From Flavobacterium crocinum (GTDB taxonomy: Bacteria; Bacteroidota; Bacteroidia; Flavobacteriales; Flavobacteriaceae), in the NCBI RefSeq assembly GCF_003122385.1, contig NZ_CP029255.1:2046001-2110000 (forward strand): a DNA stretch of 64,000 nt. The letters are read 5' to 3'. A program made the position numbers and the translations under genes. Of the stretch, positions 45,580 to 56,212 are shown one piece after another. Every line of letters starts with the position of its first letter. The stretch's first letter is position 1. Under the pieces are notes generated by a model that was not told the DNA's origin, ran no database searches, and was given only the letters and a program-made list of their open reading frames with translations.

Positions 45580-47943
45580 TTAAAAAATCCCTCCAATAGG
45601 TACTTTTTTAACCTCCGAAATTAATTGTCCGTCATTAGTAAAACCTTCAATTACAACCTGTATTTCTTTTTGCTGATTCTTTGGAATTTTAATTTGATAG
45701 TCCGACTGATCATTTGGTTCGATGTTTGGAAACCAGCCCAATGTGCCGAAATAATTAAACTCATCCTGATTTTCGAGTGGAGCAGTTTTGTAAGTGAAGT
45801 TTTGTGCAAAACCTTTTGTTACGATGAGTGTTGTAAATTTCACTTTGAAATAATCGTTTTTTTGCCCGGTTTTCATGAAAATCTTAATTGTTCCATGTCC
45901 TGTTGTAGAAGTATCAGAACTTCCGGTCTGATCAATATAAATTTCATCTATCTGATCTAACGTAAGATTGAAAAGCTGATTGAAATCGAAGAGCAAAAAA
46001 TTATCAATATATACATTTGGAGAACTCGCTGATTCACCCAAATAAGCGCCTCTTCTCTCTTTTATATAGACACTGAAGTCAGTTTGGTTTATACCTGTAT
46101 TATAGCCGTTTGAAGAGAGAAAATTTAATACAGTTCCGTATTCTTTGCCATCAAATTTAAAAGCTCTTGCCATAGGGCTCATATCGTCTTTATGAGTAAA
46201 AACCTCTTTTTTAAAGTTGTTTTTTATTGCAACTTCTTTTAATTCAGTGGCTTTCGCTTTAGGAGGTTGGAAATTAAAAACATTGTCAGCGCTTTTGGTT
46301 ATAGGGCAAAAGGCTTTTTCAAATGATGGTCCTAAAACAAATCGAGGTTCATTTCGGGCAATTCGTGCTTCTATTTTAGTAGTTTGAGTAACGTTTTTTT
46401 CATTGGTCATTTGTAAAGCTAAAACAGTCGAATCCTGAACAAAAAAATGTTCGAATTTAAAATCATTATTCTGGTCGATAGTGGTTTGGTCAAATAAATT
46501 GTTTTTTAATGCAATAAGAGAGATTTTGTTTTGAGAATTCGGTTTTAGTTCTTTTTCTACTTTTCCATTTATTGTAACTCCTTTTTCAAATTCAAAACTA
46601 ATTTTTGGCGGTCCCGATTTGATATTTTCCCATAAATATTTCCCTTTGTTCTGATTAAGTAATAATAGCTCTATATCTTGTCTTCGGGTTTTGTTTTCGG
46701 GATCAAAATAAAAATAAGTATCAGATTGTGGTTTTTCTAAATAGGCATTTAGGTAAAAAGTGCCTGAAATTGTTTTCTTCTGATTGAGAAACATGCTCTT
46801 TTCAGGAAGGACACTAATGCTTAAATGTGCTTTATTAACGTCAGTTTTTCCAGATAATGTAATACTGTCATTAGATACTATTTTTGTGTCTAGTGTTGTA
46901 GAAGGATTTTTGCCTTCTTCAATATAAGTTAATCTTTCTGTGATTTCATTTAAATCCTCATCCAGAACTCTGATTGTATTTACTCCATTTGATAAATATT
47001 TTTTGTCGAAATAAAATGGTTGTTCCGTTTTGTTATTGTTGAAAGTAACTTCTTGCTGCATCGAGCTTCCGTTTTGTTGAATCAGTACAGTGAATTTTTT
47101 ATTTTGATAAGACTGAAGCCCTTTTTCATTTGTCTTTAGAATAACAAGCAAATTGCTTCTTCCGGGATTATTAGGAGCGCTTAATATAAGTCCGGTTTCA
47201 GAAATTTTCCCCAGAGGCTGTGTTACTTTTAATTTTTCATTATTTATTTTAATGGTATATTTTTCGTTCAAATCGGCCTTTAAATAAAAAGCTCCGTTTC
47301 CCATTTGATTGGTGCGGAAGTGTGTGATTTCATTTGATTTGGAATCTAAAACAATGCCATCCGATATTTCTATTCCCACTTTATTACAGTCTGTGATTTT
47401 AATTCCAATCATGTTAACGATACCATTTAGTATAATTCCACCTTCGGGGAATAAGGTTATTTCTGCTGTTTTCCAGTTAGGTTCATTGACTTGAAATGTA
47501 TATGGACTGTTTTTGTCGATAATTTCAATGGTCTGATTAAAGGAGTCGTCCTCTCTGAAATTATTCATCCAGTTGGTATAGAAATGAAAATGATATTTAC
47601 CGGGTTTAAATTTTTCAGTTAAATGAATTCCACCTGAAAAAAGACCGTTTTGAGCAAAAAGTAATTGTTTAAGAACTATTTGTTCTTCTTCATTATAAAC
47701 AACTAATTGGATATTTGCAGTATTGCTGTTAGGGATATTGTTGTTTTTGCTGAGAACGTATCCTTTGAAGGCAATATCTTCATTGTTTATGAAAAGATTT
47801 TTATTGAATTGTACATGGATAATCTCGCGATCCTGAGAAAAATAATCATTAAGGTATTTCGTGATTTTCTCCTGATTGGAAATAGGTTGTGCGAAAGATT
47901 GTAGGCAGAATAGAAAACTAAAAAACCTGATGATTAATTTCAT
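45580..47943 (-). CDS. Large secreted protein with MG2-like N-terminus and plug-like C-terminus
   Basis: 787 residues with signal peptide (MKLIIRFFSFLFCLQSFAQ). The N-terminal half resembles alpha-2-macroglobulin MG2/carrier domains (FNKNLFINNEDIAFKGYVLSKNN, the KYHFHFYTNWMNNF block). The C-terminal third, around ASSPNVYIDNFLLFDFNQL to GHGTIKIFMKT, reads like a TonB-receptor plug domain. This combination is frequent in Bacteroidota as proteins annotated TonB-dependent receptor plug domain-containing, with no barrel and unknown role. No frameshift is seen. It sits between two copies of the 210-bp repeat. Confidence 0.78.
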   Translation of the reverse strand: MKLIIRFFSFLFCLQSFAQPISNQEKITKYLNDYFSQDREIIHVQFNKNLFINNEDIAFKGYVLSKNNNIPNSNTANIQLVVYNEEEQIVLKQLLFAQNGLFSGGIHLTEKFKPGKYHFHFYTNWMNNFREDDSFNQTIEIIDKNSPYTFQVNEPNWKTAEITLFPEGGIILNGIVNMIGIKITDCNKVGIEISDGIVLDSKSNEITHFRTNQMGNGAFYLKADLNEKYTIKINNEKLKVTQPLGKISETGLILSAPNNPGRSNLLVILKTNEKGLQSYQNKKFTVLIQQNGSSMQQEVTFNNNKTEQPFYFDKKYLSNGVNTIRVLDEDLNEITERLTYIEEGKNPSTTLDTKIVSNDSITLSGKTDVNKAHLSISVLPEKSMFLNQKKTISGTFYLNAYLEKPQSDTYFYFDPENKTRRQDIELLLLNQNKGKYLWENIKSGPPKISFEFEKGVTINGKVEKELKPNSQNKISLIALKNNLFDQTTIDQNNDFKFEHFFVQDSTVLALQMTNEKNVTQTTKIEARIARNEPRFVLGPSFEKAFCPITKSADNVFNFQPPKAKATELKEVAIKNNFKKEVFTHKDDMSPMARAFKFDGKEYGTVLNFLSSNGYNTGINQTDFSVYIKERRGAYLGESASSPNVYIDNFLLFDFNQLFNLTLDQIDEIYIDQTGSSDTSTTGHGTIKIFMKTGQKNDYFKVKFTTLIVTKGFAQNFTYKTAPLENQDEFNYFGTLGWFPNIEPNDQSDYQIKIPKNQQKEIQVVIEGFTNDGQLISEVKKVPIGGIF

Positions 47944-48210
47944 ACAAAGAAAATATTAAAGGCTATTATGATGTTTGTAATAATAGGTTTAAATTTAATT
48001 GTAATATTAATCTGTAAAGGTTAAAACATTCATAATGTTTTAAATATTTTTTGAAAAGAATGAATATTTATCAAATTCAAAGGCTTTGATATTGTAAATC
48101 AAAAAAATAACAAACGTTCAAACGAAATTAGGACAAAGGAACTGGTTTTTTATTAGCAGTATTTTAATTAGATAATGTGGTAGTTAGAAAATTCCAATAG
48201 CGGAAATTCC

Positions 48211-48418
48211 AAATTCCAAATACAATGATAAACCTGTCAGGTTTATTATTTTATTGAATTGCCTCCAGATTTATCTGGAGGTTACTTGTTAAAACATCAA
48301 AAAGGCTTTAGCCAAACTACAAAGTTCGGCTAAAGCCTTTTCTTCTTTAAGAGGATTTTTATTCCTCCAGATAAATCCGGAGGCAATTCAATTTGATTAA
48401 TTTAAAGAATTATCTAAT
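48211..48418. repeat. Long palindromic repeat, copy 2
   Basis: Same modules and order as 45349-45560; ends at the stop codon of the phosphodiesterase gene at 48418. Together the copies flank the 787-residue protein gene in direct orientation. The stretch 47944-48180 to its left shows nothing recognisable. Confidence 0.8.
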
Positions 48419-49617
48419 TATTTAAGCATCGATTTTACATCGCTAAACTTCCCATCAATCTCACCAACCTGTAAACCTAAAATATGAGCAATTAAAGGAT
48501 AAACAGAAACATTCTGAAAGGTTGGAACAGTTTTATCTACTTTGAAAGCTGGGCCTTTTGCGTAAAAAATAGCATGCATGTCTTTTTCGTTGTTATCATA
48601 TCCGTGAGTTCCGCCATTAATATGAGTACTTTCTTTACTTACTAAACTCCATCCTTTATCAGCTTCAACTACAAAATCGTGTACTCTTGGATTGGTTCCG
48701 TAATGTAATCTTTTTGGAACTTCAGTTGATTTCCAGAATTTGATATGAGGTACTTTTTTCAAAGCATTGGCAATAGAATCCTGAAATCCGGCTTTTGCCT
48801 GTAAACTCATAATTGGATTTACAACATCTTTATAGCCTAACCATTCCGGTTTTAAATAATCTAAAACGGCTACTTTTTTATCGTTGCTTATACTGGCCAT
48901 TCCATGATCAGAAACGATAATTAAATTGATTTGTTTGCCAATAGGTAACTGATCTAATTTTCGGGATATTTCTCCCATAATAGAATCCATTTTGATGACC
49001 ATTTTTTCGGTTTTTGGCGAAAACGGACCAAAATTATGTCCTGAATGATCTGGTTCGTCAAAATATAAAGTAACCAGATGAGGTCGTTGTTGTTCGGGTA
49101 ATTGCAACCATTTTAAAACCGTATCGATTCTGGCTCCGTATGGGATTTTACCATCGTAATTTTTGAAATAACTCGGATTTCTTTTGTCAATATCAGAACC
49201 AGGCCAGAAGAAAGAGGCCGTTTTTACGCCTTGCTTTTCTGCCAAATTCCAAATCGGATTTCCACCATAAAAGCGGGAATCATTTTTGGCTTTGCTTGAC
49301 AATGAAAACGCCTGATCTAAAGAAGCGTCATAAAAAACATTATTGATAATTCCGTGGTGATCTGGATAAAGTCCTGTCACAATTGAATAGTGATTTGGAA
49401 AAGTTTTACTTGGGTAAGAAGGTTTCATTGATTTGGCATGAACGCCTTCTTTTGAGATTTGTTTTAAGTTTGGAAGATTATACATTTTGCCATAATCCCA
49501 ACGAAACCCGTCCATAGAAATTAAAACGACATAACTGTCTTTACTGTTTTGGGCTTGTGAAATAAATGAAATTGTGAAGAAAAATAAAGATAGGAGCGCA
49601 GTAAAAGATTTTTTCAT
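48418..49617 (-). CDS. Ectonucleotide pyrophosphatase/phosphodiesterase (alkaline phosphatase superfamily)
   Basis: 399 residues, signal peptide (MKKSFTALLSLFFFTISFISQAQ). Metal ligand D36 (SMDGFRWDY), nucleophile T72 in PSKTFPNHYS, and late metal ligands SDHGM, GTHGYD. This is the NPP group, which hydrolyses nucleotide pyrophosphates or phosphodiesters in the periplasm. It has its own predicted promoter. Confidence 0.93.
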   Translation of the reverse strand: MKKSFTALLSLFFFTISFISQAQNSKDSYVVLISMDGFRWDYGKMYNLPNLKQISKEGVHAKSMKPSYPSKTFPNHYSIVTGLYPDHHGIINNVFYDASLDQAFSLSSKAKNDSRFYGGNPIWNLAEKQGVKTASFFWPGSDIDKRNPSYFKNYDGKIPYGARIDTVLKWLQLPEQQRPHLVTLYFDEPDHSGHNFGPFSPKTEKMVIKMDSIMGEISRKLDQLPIGKQINLIIVSDHGMASISNDKKVAVLDYLKPEWLGYKDVVNPIMSLQAKAGFQDSIANALKKVPHIKFWKSTEVPKRLHYGTNPRVHDFVVEADKGWSLVSKESTHINGGTHGYDNNEKDMHAIFYAKGPAFKVDKTVPTFQNVSVYPLIAHILGLQVGEIDGKFSDVKSMLK

Positions 49618-49638
49618 TTTTTGAATTTATTATAGCTA

Positions 49639-49646
49639 CAAAGGTA
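49639..49646 (-). promoter_or_regulatory. Predicted -7 element (TACCTTTG) of the phosphodiesterase gene
   Basis: Minus-strand TACCTTTG, 22 bases before the start codon. Confidence 0.5.
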
Positions 49647-49696
49647 AGAGATAACAGATTTTTTAAAGAAAAAGAGAATGTTAAATAAAAAATAGG

Positions 49697-49931
49697 TTGC
49701 CACTAATTACACTAATTTCCACGAATTGTTTTTCTTTTTAGCCACAGATTAAAAGGATTTTTATTTTATGCACATCATAGAATTATAAAAATTAAATTAA
49801 TTTGCTTAAATCTGCAAAATCTACGTGAAAAGTTTTTAGTGTATCCAATAAAGAAATCCTTTTAATCCGTATAATCTGTGGCAACTTATTTTACACAAAG
49901 CATTAGTGGAAATTCGTGCAATTAGTGGTAA
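49697..49931. repeat. Nested inverted-repeat element without gene
   Basis: Outer arms CCACTAATT-CAC-AATTTCCAC (49699-49723) and its inverse (49905-49930); inner arms GCCACAGATTAAAAGGATTT (49741-49760) and its inverse (49853-49882, with a small insertion). It fills the gap between the phosphodiesterase and groEL. The CGTG/CACG plus AAATTCGTGG style is shared with the arms around the GxxExxY gene at 56213-56704. No ORF of note inside. Confidence 0.75.
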
Positions 49932-49964
49932 AAAAAAGCGCCAGAAGTAAATCCGGCGCTTTAA
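49930..49964 (-). terminator. Terminator of groEL
   Basis: AAAGCGCC / GGCGCTTT stem with T run on the minus strand, 20 bases after the groEL stop. Confidence 0.8.
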
Positions 49965-49983
49965 GTTTTAAGAAGAGAATGAA

Positions 49984-51645
<1,662 letters not shown>

Positions 51646-51701
51646 TCAAGTTAATCACAGTCTTAATTCTTAATACTGATTACTTAATACAATATGTTTT
51701 T

Positions 51702-51977
51702 TTAGATAATTGCAAGGATATCGTCCTCACGCATAATTAAATAATCAGTACCTTCTAATTTTAGCTCAGTTCCTGCATATTTGCCATAAAGAACAGTATC
51801 ACCAACTTTTACAGTCATAGTATGATCTTTAGTTCCGTTTCCTACTGCAACTACAGTTCCTTTTTGTGGTTTTTCTTTGGCAGTATCTGGAATAAAAATA
51901 CCTGAAGCAGTTTTGGTTTCAGCTGCAACAGGCTCAATAAGTACGCGGTCTGAAAGCGGTTTAATGTTTAAAGCCAT
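51702..51977 (-). CDS. groS: Co-chaperonin GroES
   Basis: 91 residues forming the lid of GroEL. N-terminal [14 protein letters not shown] and the mobile loop region [19 protein letters not shown] are intact; C-terminus [13 protein letters not shown]. First gene of the groES-groEL operon. No CIRCE-like repeat (HrcA operator) was seen in the upstream gap to secG. Confidence 0.97.
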   Translation of the reverse strand: MALNIKPLSDRVLIEPVAAETKTASGIFIPDTAKEKPQKGTVVAVGNGTKDHTMTVKVGDTVLYGKYAGTELKLEGTDYLIMREDDILAII

Positions 51978-52066
51978 GATTTTATATTATTATAAGTTAT
52001 ACATTTTTTTCTGTTCTATAAACTTTCAGAAATTGTGCCATGCTGGTAAAACTGACATTATTTCTT

Positions 52067-52098
52067 AAAAAAAATGCCAGCTTTGACAGGCTGGCATT
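52067..52098 (-). terminator. Terminator of the miaB-to-secG strand
   Basis: AATGCCAGCCTGTC / GACAAAGCTGGCATT-type stem on the minus strand followed by eight T, 24 bases after the secG stop. Confidence 0.8.
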
Positions 52099-52121
52099 CG
52101 ATTTTTTATATTGAACTAAAA

Positions 52122-52463
52122 TTATTTAGTTGCTGGTGCTGCCGGAGCAGGAGTAGTTCCTTGTGCTGGAGCTGCCGGTGCGTTTGCAGGAGCTTCCGTT
52201 TTTTCAATAAGTTTAGAATCTGTATCGCTTAAAGCTCCTGAGAAACTTAAGCTTGAAAGTAAAATTAGCACAATTAAAACAGTAGCTAAAGTCCAAGTAC
52301 TTTTATCTAAAAAGTCAGTTGTTTTTTGTACTCCACCCAACATTTGAGTTCCGCTGATAGTAGAAGATAATCCTCCACCTTTAGGGTTTTGTACCATGAT
52401 AACTACGATCAATAGAAAACAAACTATTGTGATTAAAACTAAAAAAATTGAAAATGTGCTCAT
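52122..52463 (-). CDS. secG: Protein translocase subunit SecG
   Basis: 113 residues: two membrane helices (about 3-21 and 54-74) with the conserved MVQNPKGGGLSSTISG loop, then an alanine/proline-rich C-terminal tail (78-113) usual in this phylum. Part of the SecYEG channel. It starts three bases after the stop of the TPR protein, so both are one transcription unit. Confidence 0.95.
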   Translation of the reverse strand: MSTFSIFLVLITIVCFLLIVVIMVQNPKGGGLSSTISGTQMLGGVQKTTDFLDKSTWTLATVLIVLILLSSLSFSGALSDTDSKLIEKTEAPANAPAAPAQGTTPAPAAPATK

Positions 52464-52466
52464 TAC

Positions 52467-54215
52467 TTAATTATTGTTATTGTTATTTTGTTGTAAAATC
52501 TTTATATCCGATATGCGGTCTGCAAAGAAAGTAATTTTTTCTGGATATTTCAAAATTAATATTTCATATGCCTGAATTGCCTTTGTATATTTCTTTTGTT
52601 CCAGATATACTCTGGCCAGAGTCTCGGTCATTAGGTATGAATTATCCTCCGGAGCACTTTCAATTTGGATAATTGGAGCATTATTTCCGGGTTTAATTGG
52701 AGAAATTTTAGGGTTATTTTCGATAAACTTATCGATTATACTAGCCTTTTTTTGTCTTTCTTCTTCTTGTTTTGCTTTTTCTTCAGCTTCTTTTGCTTCT
52801 TTTTCTTCTGGAGAAAGATCATTTGAGCGGTCAATCGGTTCTGTTCTAGATAATTGAAGCCATTCTTGGAAAGAGTGTTTTTCTCTTAATGAAAAATCTA
52901 AAGGCTTGCCAATTTCTAAATGTTCTGTTGCTGTTTTTACAGGCTCAGTGGTTTCTTCTTCAATTTCTTCTTCAGTCTCTTCAATAATTTCTTCCTGAAC
53001 TTGTTCTGCAGCTTCTTGTTCAATGATTTTTTCTTGAATGTCCTCTTGAATTTCTACTTTAGGAATTACTGTTTCTGCTTCTTTAATAGAAGAAAGAATA
53101 GATCTTTCAAGTGGATTTAACTTAGGTTCAGGAATTATCATTTCTTCGATAACGCCTTCTTCCTCTTCTTCAATAGCATCTGAAGTTGACTGCTCAACAA
53201 CAGCTTCAGTTTTAGATTCTTCTTTTTTTACAGGTTCTTCAGGCAGTGTTGTTTCAGCTTCTTTAATAGAACTTAAAATCGAATTTTGAATACGATCAAA
53301 TTTAGGTTCTTCCTGAGTTTCTTGTATAGGATCTTGTGTAGCAAGAGTTTCGGATACTTTAATAGAACTTAGAATCGAATTTTCGATACGGTCAATTTTA
53401 GTTTCCTCAAATTTTGGTTCTTCCACTTTTTCTGATTCTGTAAAAGAAGAAATTTCGTTTTCTTCTACAGATTCTATAATTTCAGAAACAGTAATCGCAT
53501 CGGCTTTCTTTTTCTCTTCAATAACAGGTTTTTCATAAGTTACCAATTGCGCTTCTTTGATAGCCATAAAAATAGAAGGATCTATTTCAGGAAGCGTTTT
53601 AGGTTTTTCTTCGATTACCGGCTTTTCAAAAGTTACAGTTTGTGCTTCTTTTATAGCAAGAAAAATAGATGGATCTATTTCCGGGATAATTTTAGATTCA
53701 GTAATGTTTACAGGTTCGGTGATTTCCAGAGGTTCTTCAACTTTTAAAATTTCCTCCGTTTTTACCGGCTCTTCTGTTTTGACAAACTTTTCGGTTTGTG
53801 CAGATTGTTCAACAGGGATATTTTGGTTTTCTTTAGAATCAGAAACAAGCTGTTCTTCCGGATCATTCTTTTGAAGCGCTTTTCTAATTTGTTCAGGAGA
53901 AATAATTTCGCTGTCAAAAACGGTAATTTCCAGTAAATCTCTTAGTTTTTGTTCGTAGAAATCATTCTGGACAGATGTAAAAGCTTCAGAAGTAATAAAA
54001 TCAAATAAAACAGAACGATCTGAAGTATGTGCTGCCGTAACTTTTAAAGCATAATTATACTTAAAACTGTTTTGATTGTAAAGCCCTTTTAATCGTAATG
54101 CACGTGCACTTTGGAAATACGGAAATTCATTCAAAACACTTCCTAATGCATCCGCCTGCTTTTCTGTAATAGCATCCGGTTTGTTCATTAAGTAGGTATA
54201 ATCGGTAACGTTCAT
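52467..54215 (-). CDS. Large acidic TPR protein with five linear-motif repeats
   Basis: 582 residues. A helical N-terminus (1-115) and a C-terminal TPR-like part (about 450-582, ETLARVYLEQKKYTKAIQAYEILILKYP) flank a long disordered, glutamate/proline-rich linker that carries five short repeats with the pattern S-I-[LF]-x-[AS]-I-K-E-A (about 178-193, 209-223, 275-290, 307-322, 368-383). The motifs look like peptide docking sites. Not secreted by sequence. Its place directly before secG hints at a role with the translocase or in envelope biogenesis, but that is inference. Confidence 0.8.
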   Translation of the reverse strand: MNVTDYTYLMNKPDAITEKQADALGSVLNEFPYFQSARALRLKGLYNQNSFKYNYALKVTAAHTSDRSVLFDFITSEAFTSVQNDFYEQKLRDLLEITVFDSEIISPEQIRKALQKNDPEEQLVSDSKENQNIPVEQSAQTEKFVKTEEPVKTEEILKVEEPLEITEPVNITESKIIPEIDPSIFLAIKEAQTVTFEKPVIEEKPKTLPEIDPSIFMAIKEAQLVTYEKPVIEEKKKADAITVSEIIESVEENEISSFTESEKVEEPKFEETKIDRIENSILSSIKVSETLATQDPIQETQEEPKFDRIQNSILSSIKEAETTLPEEPVKKEESKTEAVVEQSTSDAIEEEEEGVIEEMIIPEPKLNPLERSILSSIKEAETVIPKVEIQEDIQEKIIEQEAAEQVQEEIIEETEEEIEEETTEPVKTATEHLEIGKPLDFSLREKHSFQEWLQLSRTEPIDRSNDLSPEEKEAKEAEEKAKQEEERQKKASIIDKFIENNPKISPIKPGNNAPIIQIESAPEDNSYLMTETLARVYLEQKKYTKAIQAYEILILKYPEKITFFADRISDIKILQQNNNNNN

Positions 54216-54284
54216 TTTTTTTGTTTAATTGTTTATGGGTTTAGTTGCTTTTGATGTTTTTTATCGGTTTAACAAATAAACATT

Positions 54285-54803
54285 TTACCATTTTGCCAGT
54301 GATTCATTAAAAATGTCCTGCGTGATTCTTTCAAAAATTGTTTTAATAGCGTCGTTCAATGTAGTTCCTGTTGGAAGTTGTTGTCCCGGAAAATCATAAT
54401 AGAATTCGAAAGGTTTTTCAAAATCGTCTGTTTCTTTTTTCTTATTTGTAAATCTGACATTGATACGAATAGATAAACGGTTTTGAGCTGCTCCCATATT
54501 ACCACTGGCGTCTGCAGCTGTTGCTGTCATTGGCGTAATTCTGTAATCTACAATTTCTCCCTCGTATGTTAAGTCACCATTTACGCTTACTAAGTTTAAA
54601 TTGGTCTGATTCATGATCAAATCCTGTAAGGCTAATGTAAAAGTTCTGTCAATTCCGGGTTCTACTAAATCTGCATTGTTTTGGAAAAAGTTAACCTGAA
54701 AAGTTTTGGCATCGATTTTACCTGTTCCGGTAAAGTTGTAGACAGAACAACCACTAAAAGTTGTAGCAATAAATAGGATAAAGATATATTTTAAGTATTT
54801 CAT
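54285..54803 (-). CDS. lptE: LptE-like lipoprotein
   Basis: 172 residues with lipoprotein signal (lipobox TFSGC) and the core sequence EGEIVDYRITPM that marks LptE-type proteins, which support the LptD barrel in lipopolysaccharide insertion. In Bacteroidota the family is annotated as LptE or LPS assembly lipoprotein. I start at MKYLKYIFILF (54803); an upstream ATG (54860) would add 19 residues before the signal and break it. Downstream of the sigma-54 activator gene. Confidence 0.8.
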   Translation of the reverse strand: MKYLKYIFILFIATTFSGCSVYNFTGTGKIDAKTFQVNFFQNNADLVEPGIDRTFTLALQDLIMNQTNLNLVSVNGDLTYEGEIVDYRITPMTATAADASGNMGAAQNRLSIRINVRFTNKKKETDDFEKPFEFYYDFPGQQLPTGTTLNDAIKTIFERITQDIFNESLAKW

Positions 54804-54903
54804 TTTTTTGTTTAAGTATTGTTTTGTCGGTTTTTCAGGGCTTGGGTCAAAGATATTCATTTTAGTTTAAAACATTTCGTGTCTTAGTGCCTTTGCGGCA
54901 AAA

Positions 54904-56163
54904 CTATAAATCGAATTGTTTGATTTTACGATATAAAGTCCTTTCGGAAATACCTAATTCATCTGCAGCAGCTTTACGTTTTCCTTTGTTTTTTTCTAAT
55001 GATTTTTTGATCATTTCGATTTCTTTCTGTTCCAGACGTAAAATTTCTTCTTCTTCTATGGTTTCAGCAAATAAATAATTATCGTCTTGTATTTGATAAT
55101 TGTCTTCGCGAACAGCAGGAGTTGTCATAACAGCGGTTCTTGGTTCTTCTTCAAAATCAATTTCGTTGTCATTTTCCTGATTTCCGTATATTTTCTGAAT
55201 TAAATTCGGATTGATGTCTTGTACTTTAGAAGTGCCGTTTTTCATTAATTCTAAAGTCAGTTTCTTCAAATCATTCAAGTCACTTTTCATATCAAAAAGG
55301 ACTTTGTACAAGATGTCTCTTTCTGTGCTAAAATCACTTTCTTTTTTACTGTCGTTAATAACAGAAGGCAGATTGCTTCCTTCTGATGGTAAATAAGATT
55401 TTAGAGTTGCCAGACTAATATCACGATTGGTTTCTAAAACAGAAATTTGCTCAGCTACATTTCGAAGCTGACGGATGTTTCCGCTCCATCTGAATTTCTG
55501 TAATAATTGTACAGCATCGTCGTCCAGGCGTAAAGGAGGCATTTTGTATTTATGAGCAAAATCGGCTACAAATTTTCTGAATAATAAGTGAATGTCGTCG
55601 TTTCTTTCTCTTAAAGGCGGTAAAGTGATTTCAACTGTACTTAAACGATAATACAAATCTTCACGGAATTTTCCTTTTTCGATTGCATTAAACAAATTCA
55701 CGTTTGTTGCGGCAACAATACGAACATTGGTTTTCTGAACCTGAGAAGAACCTACTTTTATAAATTCACCATTTTCTAAAACACGCAACAATCTTACCTG
55801 AGTTGTCAACGGTAATTCACCAACTTCGTCCAAGAAGATAGTTCCGCCGTCAGCTACTTCAAAATACCCTTCACGAGTGCTTGTTGCTCCTGTAAAAGCG
55901 CCTTTTTCGTGTCCGAATAATTCACTGTCAATGGTTCCTTCCGGAATCGCTCCACAGTTTACAGCAATATATTTACCATGCTTTCTGTGTGAAAGCGAAT
56001 GTATAATTCTGGGAATATTTTCTTTACCAACACCACTTTCCCCGGTTACCATTACTGAGATATCAGTCGGAGCAACCTGAATGGCTTTTTCGATAGCACG
56101 ATTTAATTTCGGATCATTTCCAATAATCTCGAATCGTTGTTTTATTGCTTGAACTGTTTCCAT
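54904..56163 (-). CDS. Sigma-54-interacting transcriptional activator lacking a receiver
   Basis: 419 residues: AAA+ domain with Walker A GESGVGKE (41-48), the sigma-54-contact loop GAFTGA (88-93), Walker B TIFLDEVGEL, then a linker and Fis-type HTH (about 380-419, RKAAADELGISERTLYRKIKQ). There is no receiver or sensing domain in front of the AAA+ core, so activity is presumably controlled by a partner protein or by amount. Fits constitutive-type regulators known from Bacteroidota. It heads lptE-TPR-secG. Confidence 0.92.
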   Translation of the reverse strand: METVQAIKQRFEIIGNDPKLNRAIEKAIQVAPTDISVMVTGESGVGKENIPRIIHSLSHRKHGKYIAVNCGAIPEGTIDSELFGHEKGAFTGATSTREGYFEVADGGTIFLDEVGELPLTTQVRLLRVLENGEFIKVGSSQVQKTNVRIVAATNVNLFNAIEKGKFREDLYYRLSTVEITLPPLRERNDDIHLLFRKFVADFAHKYKMPPLRLDDDAVQLLQKFRWSGNIRQLRNVAEQISVLETNRDISLATLKSYLPSEGSNLPSVINDSKKESDFSTERDILYKVLFDMKSDLNDLKKLTLELMKNGTSKVQDINPNLIQKIYGNQENDNEIDFEEEPRTAVMTTPAVREDNYQIQDDNYLFAETIEEEEILRLEQKEIEMIKKSLEKNKGKRKAAADELGISERTLYRKIKQFDL

Positions 56164-56212
56164 GTAGATTTTTGTTTCAAGTTTTTACACTTTGGCTTAT
56201 ATTTTTTTTTCT

